A stretch of DNA of 64,000 nucleotides. Source: Argopecten irradians (taxonomy: Eukaryota > Mollusca > Bivalvia > Pectinida > Pectinidae). The notes beneath the pieces are model-generated. The model was not told the DNA's origin and did no database searches. It saw nothing but the letters and a program-made list of their open reading frames with translations. Made by a program: the position numbers and the translations under genes. Where the stretch lies: the NCBI RefSeq assembly GCF_041381155.1, contig NC_091144.1, positions 36,585,262 to 36,649,261 of the forward strand, given 5' to 3'. Positions 55,910 through 64,000 of the stretch are shown piece by piece (the first letter of the stretch is position 1; each line of letters opens with the position of its first letter).

Positions 55910-57967
55910 CTACATGTTGTCATCACTGAATCTGTACACCTCGAGTGCAGTAGATTCCTGCCTAGAAGTAACCACGAACTCCTGTTTGGTTGGATGGACC
56001 ACTATACCGTACGGATTGGTGATACCGGACAGTTTGGGCAGTAGTACCCTCCCACGTGATCCGTCAGGTGATATAAGGTAAACGTTTCTGGAAAAGTAAC
56101 CACACACATACACATTGTGGTCCCGGTCCAGTCCAATACCTACAGGACCCCTCAGACCAGGATCCCTGTACCTGTAGACTACTGCGTCACTGTCTAGTCG
56201 TCTACACACCACGTCATTGTTATCTTTTTGGTATACAGTAGAGTTATATGTAGATACGGCGAGGTATGTGCCACACCCTGCCTTCTTTATAGACTTGGTG
56301 ACCTTCCCATTGACAGACATGACCTTCACACTATTATAAGTACCGGCCAGGATGTTATCCCCGTGTACTGCTATACCCCAGGTATCGGGTGGACCACTGA
56401 TCCTGCTGATCTCGGACAGCTGACCATTCCGTAGTGTACATCTCAGTATGGAGTTCTGGTATACAGTCACAAATATCTCATCAGGTGTACGTCCACGTGC
56501 TATATCTATAGGGTTACCATCAACTTTGCATTCCCTCTGGTAGGAATATTTATCATCAAACAGTAGGAGTCTGTTGTTAGTGTAATCTGTGATAAGTAAC
56601 TCATTGTTGTCAGTAAAGATACCTCCCGTCAACCAAGGTCTACACACTCCTCGAAGTGTGCTGGCGTTAACTGTATGTACACAGGATACCGAGCCGGTCC
56701 ATACATCCACAGCAGTCGTTATTGAGGTAGTCTGGACTGTCAGATGCTGCAGAGATCCCGCCAAGTCGGAAGTCGATGTTGAGTCCCCAAAATTAGTAGC
56801 TGAAGGCGTCGAAAGTAAACTTCCAATCATGGAAGTTATTCGACCATTTGCATTTTGTGACACAGGTGAATGCGACGAGGTGATTTCAACAGTTCCAATG
56901 TTTGGCATTTTCATGATTTTATCAATTGTTTCATCTAGCTTCAATGTGATGTCAAACCTATTTGCTTCTTTCTTGGTATTTTGATGCATTCGACGGTAAT
57001 GTCCCAAAATTTGATTTTTTGTATGTTCTCTTATGACAAATCGGTGACGGTCTGATAGCTGATGTTCTGAATCCGATATCAACTGGTGTGAATTTTCCAC
57101 GTTGATGTGAAATGAATGAACACACTTCCGTCGAGTCATAAGCTGTTCTCTTCTCAATCTGAAAATATCAGCAACGTCAGATTGGAATGTTTTCTTCATG
57201 TTATCTAGTTTGTCCTTAGCTTTATCTATTCTGTCTGTCATCACAGTTAAAACTTCTTTTTCTTTTGCGTTTAGGGCGTCTATCCCTAAATCATCTTCCT
57301 CTATCATCTTCTTTATTTCCTCAGTCACTTCCTTCAATTCTGACTCAACCGGACTCGGTGTAGCTGTACTCTTCTTGATCACATCCTTCATTGGTTTTAC
57401 ATTGTTACATTGTCTGTGGGACACCAACACACAAGTATTACAACACATAGCACTATGGTCCACACAGTAGAAATCGAATGTGTTTCCCACATGTTGATGA
57501 CACATTTCATAGACACTGGCAAGTAGTCCAATATTTCCAGAGATGGAGTTAAGTTGGTGTGTAGCTGATAGTTTGCTTCTTTCATGATGAATTCGGCACT
57601 GAATGCAAAGCTTCTCCTCACATTCAGTGCAAGTGACTTCGGCAGGGTTCGATTCTTTTCCCCGAAGACATGGATCACAAAACTGGACACCAGACATCTG
57701 TGCTGTAGGAGAAACAAGCAAATCATTTTTCGGTAGGCATGTCGCCCAGGTACTTACGTCCGCATTGACATCATCGTTATACGTCGGTGTCTCGCATACT
57801 GGACATGGGAAGTAGAGTCTGTCGTCTGCTGTGACGTATTCCTCGTTGATGTATGATGACAAACATCGACAACAGAAAGTATGACCACAAAGCAGGAGTC
57901 TAGGTTCGGTGTATGGATTAGTACACATAAGGCAACTGTACTTATACATTTGCACAGCGTCGGCCAT
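55910..57967 (-). CDS. TRIM protein copy 2: RING, two B-boxes, coiled coil, beta-propeller (TRIM2/3/56-like)
   Basis: An uninterrupted 685-codon frame. The start is the ATG at 57967 (MADAVQMYKYSCLMC), 33 bases after a conserved 3' splice site (exon start 57999). The frame stays open a little upstream of this ATG, but without another ATG, and crosses the splice site. The RING finger is C3HC4 near residues 12-58, B-box 1 starts near 97 (CDPCLRGKESNPAEVTC) and B-box 2 near 159 (CHQHVGNTFDFYCVDH). A coiled coil covers about 200-340, then a Ser/Thr-rich linker, then a repeat-blade C-terminal half with TGGIFTDNNELLITDYTNN and VMSVNGKVTKSIKKAGCGTY. The family ubiquitinates partners recognised by the C-terminal half, and bivalves carry many such genes. 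The coding region has no intron. It is the likely functional partner of the shifted copy at 13519. Confidence 0.92.
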   Translation of the reverse strand: MADAVQMYKYSCLMCTNPYTEPRLLLCGHTFCCRCLSSYINEEYVTADDRLYFPCPVCETPTYNDDVNADVSTWATCLPKNDLLVSPTAQMSGVQFCDPCLRGKESNPAEVTCTECEEKLCIQCRIHHERSKLSATHQLNSISGNIGLLASVYEMCHQHVGNTFDFYCVDHSAMCCNTCVLVSHRQCNNVKPMKDVIKKSTATPSPVESELKEVTEEIKKMIEEDDLGIDALNAKEKEVLTVMTDRIDKAKDKLDNMKKTFQSDVADIFRLRREQLMTRRKCVHSFHINVENSHQLISDSEHQLSDRHRFVIREHTKNQILGHYRRMHQNTKKEANRFDITLKLDETIDKIMKMPNIGTVEITSSHSPVSQNANGRITSMIGSLLSTPSATNFGDSTSTSDLAGSLQHLTVQTTSITTAVDVWTGSVSCVHTVNASTLRGVCRPWLTGGIFTDNNELLITDYTNNRLLLFDDKYSYQRECKVDGNPIDIARGRTPDEIFVTVYQNSILRCTLRNGQLSEISRISGPPDTWGIAVHGDNILAGTYNSVKVMSVNGKVTKSIKKAGCGTYLAVSTYNSTVYQKDNNDVVCRRLDSDAVVYRYRDPGLRGPVGIGLDRDHNVYVCGYFSRNVYLISPDGSRGRVLLPKLSGITNPYGIVVHPTKQEFVVTSRQESTALEVYRFSDDNM

Positions 57968-58075
57968 GTCTGTTATCAAAGGGCTATGTACAGGTCGATC
58001 TGGAATAGACAAAAAATGTATTGATCAAACATACGTAAGAGTTCATCAGTTTAGGATATTTGTGAATATATTTCA

Positions 58076-59024
58076 AACATCGGCAAACGTAACTGACGTA
58101 TTGTCAGCCCACAGGGACATGGGAATTAGTTACTATATAGAGCTTTATAAGGCGCATATTTCGCAGTTTCTTCAACGGAACATATTTATTTCATTGTACA
58201 CCGATTAGTATAGCCTATTTATACTTGTACCTTCGACATATCCCAGCATGCTTTTCAGGAAAACCTTACAAAAATGACGTTTTAGCCAACAATTCAAACT
58301 ACAGCTCTTGTTCAAATGTACCATTGTGATTTATCTATACTCAAATAACATTTGACGAATATGTGTCAATTTTGTTAAAACGAGGTTGTTATCGCGGTAA
58401 TGACGAGTAGAATTAATTAAGAAACTTCTCTGCTCGAAAGTAAGATTTCCCTATGACTTTTTTCTGATACAGATTTTTGAAATAAAAGTCCTTGGTATTG
58501 TGAATCACAGATGTTTTTCAAATTGGTTATTTAATAAGTACGAGTATTGTTTTACCAAAGAAAATAATAACAAAACCTTGTCAAGTTATTTTTGCTCAGA
58601 TTAGCAGCGTATGTTAGTCACTTTCCGTAAATATGGAAGATGAAAATACCCATTTTATCCATTTTTGACAGAGTGAGTGCTTCACAGAAAAAGTTCTGAT
58701 GACTTACTTTTTCTAATATAGAACAGTTCAAAAGAAACGCATGTTCCTGTTTCTAAATCCGACATATAAATTCGAGGTCAGTGTGCAGGATTTTCCCCAA
58801 TATTTGTTATTTTTAATAGTTTTTTTTTACGAAACTACACTAAAATAAAGAAATAGAAAAAAAATAAATTGAAAAAAAAACAACAACAAAAAGTCATCAC
58901 TGTGAACATTGAATTATTTTACAGCAGAAATGAACTTTACATAGGTACAGGTAAACTGTGGTCGCACTGACGATTTAAGTGACAATTTTAAAGGTAAACT
59001 GTTCAAGGAGGGGTTTTAGGCCGG
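58076..59024. other. Upstream flank of TRIM copy 2, no gene
   Basis: AT-rich sequence beyond the duplicated segment. If the untranslated first exon of copy 2 exists it lies here or beyond, but no candidate was recognised. Confidence 0.4.
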
Positions 59025-59869
59025 GATCTAGGGGGGGTCTACGTGCACCCCCCCCACAACTTAACGAACCAAGGTTTTTCTGAAGCCTTATGACCCACTG
59101 ATAACGAAATCGAGAGGTAACATTGTATAAACTGGGATGAACTTCCGGTTATGACGTCATCAAGATGGCCGCCATCTCGTATTTCACTAAAGATTGAAAA
59201 ATAGTCATAACATTGACATTTTTCAACCGAAGAAGACAAATGAGGCATCAAAATGACCACAATAGAACAACAAATACATATCAGGACCATATATTCCAAT
59301 ATATGTAGCTATTTCTACGCAGGAAATGAAAAAATCGGATTTTAAGCTCAAAAATGGTAATTTTTTTAGCAAATTTTTCATATTTGGCTTGACGCAGCAA
59401 AAATGTTTGTCAACAGCAAACTATTATTTCTAATCAGTTTATTTGACCTCTTATCAATCAGTAAAAACAACACCAACAAAAAAACAATGTTAACATTGTA
59501 TAAGCTCCGGTTATGACGTCATCAAGATGGCCGCCATCTCGAATTTCACTAACAATTGAAAAATAGTCATAGCATTAACATTTTTCAACCGAAGTAGACA
59601 AATGAGGTATCAAAATGATCATAATAGAACATCAAATTCATATCGGGACCATATAATCCAATATATGTAGTGATTTCTACGCAGGAAATGAAAAAATAGG
59701 ATTTTAAGCTCAAAAATGATAATTTTTTAGCAAATTTTTCATATTTGGCTTTACGCAGCTGTAATTGTTTCCCAACAAGAAACTATTATTCGTAATCAGT
59801 TATTTGACCTCTTATCAATTAGTAAAAACAACAACAACAAAAATATATAGAAATTCAAAAGAGAATGAT

Positions 59870-61925
59870 TGTTATACCATCATTTGGTTTACAAAACATC
59901 ACCGGGTGCGTATACAGGGTACATGATTGCTGTTTTTTTCCAAACCGCTGACACTACAGTTTCCGGATGTCTTAGAACTTCCTGAAGATAACATTGGCAA
60001 TTGACGATCCATATCTTAACACATTTGAATTTTAAGGTGGCTTAATATCTAAGTGGGACTTGACAATTTCCTAACAAAATCCATTTTCGTGTTCGAAAGT
60101 TTGTAGACTATAGTAGCGTCTCAAAATGAATTTTTACTGCACAACGCCAACTAATAGGGTATCAAATTAAAACTGAAGAAAGCATTTGTTTCCGTTAATA
60201 CCACGACACTTTCCGAAATTTGTTTCTTTTAGAAATAGCGCATCCACTGTTAACTTTATTTGTCTGTGTGTAACGTAAGGAAATGTCAGATGGTTACTGC
60301 AGTATCACATATTTCTTTCAATAGTTCTTAATGATAAGCATTATCTTTGTGCGTGCTTTCTCGCCAGAGTGTCGATGAGCTGATGAGCTGATGTGACATT
60401 ACATTACCGGTTTACCATCGTGGTTCTAACTTCTCAACCGTCCATGGCCAGAGGTAACATCAAGAACATCGGGTTCGCGGATGTTGGAGCTCATCCTGTT
60501 TTCAACCTAGTGATTTCACATGTTCGTATATGATGTTCCAGACCTCTCCCGGTAGGTATGGCAATAAGACAACAGACAGCCATCCATTCTGGCGAATGGT
60601 TGAGTTGGCCATCTCCTTAATTCGTTAGAAGCACAATTCACTCATTCCTTCGTGAGACCATCAGTGAGACCATAGATGACCACAGGTGAATTATTTGAGC
60701 GTCATAACATGAGGTCTACAGGTGCAAGTTGCCTCTCTTTGCCAAGTCTGGAGAGCACTGTAGAAAACTTTTTCTGGGAGTGAATTTATTCCAATGGTGT
60801 TATCCACGCATATACACCAGACTGCGACTACAACCAGTGTACACCTTCATGGGACATGGCGGGAAAGTGTCTGACCAATGAAAAACATTTAACGTTGCTA
60901 TATTGACCTCATTAAAGACCTCGAGGACTCATCAACTGTGCCATTCATATAGTGCCCGCACGGAGAGGTGTCCACAAGGTTTGATGAATGTGTTGTTGAA
61001 TCTTTCCTCCCATCGAAAGAATCTGGATCTGGTTCGTATTTTCCTGAGAAGTTCTGAAACCTGCATATACGATAGTGTATAGAATCTGTAAGGAGGGATC
61101 CCACATCCACTGAAACTGTTTGTTCCTGAATATTAAATTACTCCGGCCAATGGATGGGCCATGATAGTTGACAGGCTAAGATCAACAACTGGTAATTGTA
61201 GCTGTCACAATTCATCTACAGATCGACATCGTAGACGACGCTCTCGCTTTCGACGTATTCAGTATTAATGATATCTCGATTACTCTGATTTGGACTGCAC
61301 TGTACCAGCCTACCAGGACTTAGCCGAGTCACGTCCAGTGGATAAGTGCAGTGAGGTGGGAAAGCAGGCACAAATGATAATGTGCTATTGAAGAGACACA
61401 ACGAAAAAATGACACTATGTGGAAACGAGTCTTTGGCTATCTTTCTGACATATTTGATAAGATAGGATGCATACAACTTAAACTCGATTACTGTGACTTG
61501 CTCCTACCCGAGGCTAGATATTCTGTTCAACCTTCTACCATTCTATGTTTCCTACTTTTAATATTCGGTCAAATAACGTCCATAACTTAGTTTGAAGGGG
61601 AACAGTGTAATTCACCAGGAAACTGTCCAGTTGATCAGCGGGGGTTTGGCAGCTTGATTTGAATAAATTTGCATCATTCACTCATGTATAGATGAAATCC
61701 ATCAGGTGATATGTTTTGTAAACTTAATGTGTGGTTTTTATAACCCAATTTTTTGCTTTTAAATTAAAAATTCTTTTATTTTTTTTTTTTTCTTTTTTTT
61801 TTTGTATTTATATATTTTAGTGTTTTTCGGATGTGATTTGATAGACGAGTCAAATAAACTGTGTTTCGAAGAATCAGTTTCTATGTTGCGGATACACATT
61901 TAATAGGCTAGAGTTTAAAAGACCA
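59870..61925. other. Core of the long-TIR element, no recognised gene
   Basis: The base composition is more balanced than the surroundings and several minus-strand stretches read protein-like, such as ICRFQNFSGKYEPDPDSF at about 61000-61060 and WMAVCCLIAIPTGRGLEHHI at about 60530-60590. They are short and interrupted by stops. This may be a decayed captured or transposon gene. No family could be named. Confidence 0.3.
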
Positions 61926-62439
61926 AATATGAAACATTTGCTAAAAAATATTATCAAATTTTTTGAGATTAAAATCCTTGATTTTTCACCATTTCCCATG
62001 GACGGTAGAGTAGAATAATCTACATACATATTATTGGATTAATATGGTCACCCGATATGAATTTGATGTTTTACTATCATGATCATTTTCGAATACTTTT
62101 CATTTGTCTACTATCGGCTTTCGAAAATGTTAATGTTAATGCTATGGATCTATTTTTTCAATTCGTTCAGCTCGAAATTTCGAGATGGCGGCCATCCTTG
62201 ATGTACGTGTTCATACTACGGAGAGCTTTTATGACTATGCTTAACTCTTCGCATTTTTTTTTTTGTTGCTTTGTTTTGTTTTTTTTTTTCTTTTTTTTTA
62301 TTCTGTCTTAAATCTGTGTTTTAAAGTTTGTTGTGTTTTAATGATTGTATTAACGAAGGGGTCAAATATACTGATTTTCAGAATTTAATAGTTTGCTGTT
62401 TGACACAAGTAACAATTTTTGATGCGTCCCTCTTCGTCG

Positions 62440-62486
62440 CCCCCCCCCCCCCCCCCACCCATGCCCCCCCCCCATGGGGGGCGCCA
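62440..62486. repeat. Poly-C tract with small hairpin
   Basis: Two long runs of C are separated by accc and atg, followed by catggggggcgcc. It lies in the right arm of the long-TIR element. Length is likely variable and prone to assembly error. Confidence 0.85.
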
Positions 62487-63033
62487 AACTATGAAAAAAT
62501 TTGGCTAAAAACATTACCCTTTTGTTTTTGCAGCTTTTTTAAAATCCGTATTTTTTCATTTCCTGCGAGTTAGTGGGAATTGGATATATTGAAAATAATA
62601 TCTACATTATAATGTGGTTAGATAATAAACTATATGGTCTGGTCTGCTGATTATGCATAGTTGGTTTGTTTCTCATTTGTGGGTCTTTTTGATGCCCAAC
62701 AATTTGAGTCTTTCCATTCGGTTGAAAAAATTGTCCAATGTTTTGAACTGTATTTTTCAATCATTTAGTCGAAAAAAAATAAAACTAAGACAGATGGCAG
62801 GACAGCTTCGACTGACGTCCTAACCGGAAGTATTAAATTCACCAGTTTATACAATATGGAGGTGTCGCGAGTTGTATTATTTTTGCTTGTATAGCAAAGA
62901 AACACTACTACGCCTGCCGTATTTACGGCGTTAATTTCATTTTAAAGGGCTTACAGAAATAAAAACATTGGTTCGTTTAAGTTGTAGGGGGCGGGACGTG
63001 CACAGTAGACCCCCCTCCTCTCCCCCCCTAGAT

Positions 63034-64000
63034 TCACCGCAGGAGAGGGCCTCGATTTTTTCGTGACCACGTAAGGCTCAGGAAGGAGTGAAAAAAAAAA
63101 AAAATAAAAAAAAAATTAATAAATTGCAATTGGTGCTTTGTGTTTTCTTGTTTTGTTGTTATTGTTCATTTGTGTTAATGGAATGTGCCTAATACAATTT
63201 TTATAATACCAAGCGTTAATCTTTTGACGTTTTCGTCTGCAAATCTGAGGTAAGGGTTCTCACAGTGCCCTAATGTAAGCATTTCATTTTTACAAAACGA
63301 TTTGATTGATTAGATCTTGGGAGTTTTAATGTTTTAAACCAGAACACTTTTTTCTCGGAGGTGTGGAATTTTGACCATTTATCTACTTAAAAACGATTTA
63401 ACTTTTTTTCTAGGTTTCGGGCTGGGTTTGCGGGGTATACAATAAAATTTCAACTGAATTATCTCAACATTGTCTTTTGTTTGGCTGCGTTCCTTATTTC
63501 GATAATATTTTCAATATTTCTGTACTTGAGAATGATCTCTGTTGTTGGTTTTCCCTTGTATCTGACTATAGTCTAAGTATAAACAAGACGAACGACAACT
63601 CGTACTTATCCACAGCCTTGTTTTGGCCATTTAGCGTCCCTATACAATCTCGCCATTCATACTTCCATTGTAATGGTATGTAGAGGAAACACAATCTTAA
63701 CCAGTTTATGTCTCCGACTGTAAAATATTACCCGTGTTATAACCGTTACTAAGTAAAGCGTGCTGTCATCATTTATTTTTAGATCAATTTTCTGTTTACA
63801 CTTATACTCTGTTTCAACTTGATAACCCAGACATTTAAAAAATAGCAGTAATTATAAATTTATGAGAGATTATATGAATTTCTCAATATAATGAAATTGA
63901 ATTATATTAAAACTGGTACATTTTAAATTGAGCTTTACAAAATCACTTTCGGTTTGCGAATGATTACCATTATAAAGGTATGAACAACTTTGTTTTTTAC
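63034..64000. other. No gene seen
   Basis: AT-rich sequence to the window edge. One open frame of 68 codons (63477-63683, plus) shows no family signature and no convincing splice sites. Confidence 0.4.

Larger units (their letters stand above)
54405..58075. repeat. Inverted segmental duplication, arm 2
   Basis: This is the reverse-complement counterpart of 13425-19130. It carries intact TRIM copy 2, its 3' flank (55909-54660) and an old family C element (54655-54405), without the two insertions seen in arm 1. The outer limit at 58075 lies just upstream of the conserved splice acceptor. Confidence 0.85.
59025..63033. mobile_element. 4-kb element with long terminal inverted repeats (foldback-like), unclassified
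   Basis: The left end atctaggggggg, followed by tctacgtgcaccc and acttaacgaaccaaggtttt, is mirrored on the right by ttggttcgtttaagttgt, ggacgtgcacagtagacccc and ccccccctagat. Each arm holds two diverged units with ccggttatgacgtcatcaag or its complement, cgagatggcggccat, and acgcaggaaatgaaaaaat. Left units start near 59120 and 59489; right-arm units lie near 62010-62200 and 62500-62870. The central 59.9-61.9 kb is unlike the arms and less AT-rich. No transposase was recognised. The arms are diverged, so the element is old. Confidence 0.65.

Noticed and set aside
57603-57815. Plus-strand frames over TRIM copy 2
   Set aside because: They are antisense shadows of the RING and B-box region; the same shadow appears at 13671-13853 on the other copy.
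63477-63683. Small gene at the right edge
   Set aside because: A single short frame with no splice sites, no family signature and AT-rich codon use.

Overview
This is a gene-poor, repeat-rich, AT-rich stretch of animal nuclear DNA. Spliceosomal introns, tRNA-derived SINEs, many MITEs and VNTR-bearing elements with hairpin ends point to a mollusc, most likely a bivalve. The species cannot be fixed from the sequence. No bacterial, viral or CRISPR-type locus was seen.

Layout. 1-10.1 kb is repeats only: a tandem duplication, a hairpin-ended element, a 4.2-kb element carrying about 22 copies of a 164-bp repeat, and fragments. 10.2-15.9 kb holds a possible promoter and untranslated exon, then TRIM copy 1 (+), an otherwise intact RING/B-box/beta-propeller gene lacking one base. 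16.4-21.2 kb is a nest of hairpin-ended elements and MITEs. 21.2-28.3 kb is AT-rich with MITEs and no recognised gene. 28.3-40.3 kb (-) is the orthologue of protrudin (ZFYVE27), read here as eleven exon positions, with one transmembrane exon duplicated. 41-45.8 kb is MITEs, palindromes and a 38-bp minisatellite. 46.0-51.6 kb (-) is a PC-esterase gene of the PCED1A/B (FAM113) family in four coding exons. 51.9-54.4 kb is MITEs and a LINE reverse-transcriptase scrap. 55.9-58.0 kb (-) is TRIM copy 2, intact, 685 aa. 59.0-63.0 kb is an unclassified element with long inverted repeats.

Structure. The two TRIM genes sit in an inverted segmental duplication (about 13.43-19.13 kb and 58.08-54.41 kb) that brackets protrudin and PCED1. 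Insertions present in only one arm give a relative chronology. Inside protrudin, a 184-nt exon is duplicated in tandem. Because 184 is not a multiple of three, the copies can only be used alternately. An intron repeat beside them resembles the exon's own splice-acceptor region.

The three gene families act in different places: TRIM proteins as ubiquitin ligases (in bivalves often linked to immunity), protrudin at ER-endosome contacts, PCED1 as an uncharacterised esterase-like protein. Nothing suggests they form a pathway. Exon boundaries were placed by hand from GT/AG sites, reading-frame continuity and recalled family sequence. Functions are inferred from homology.
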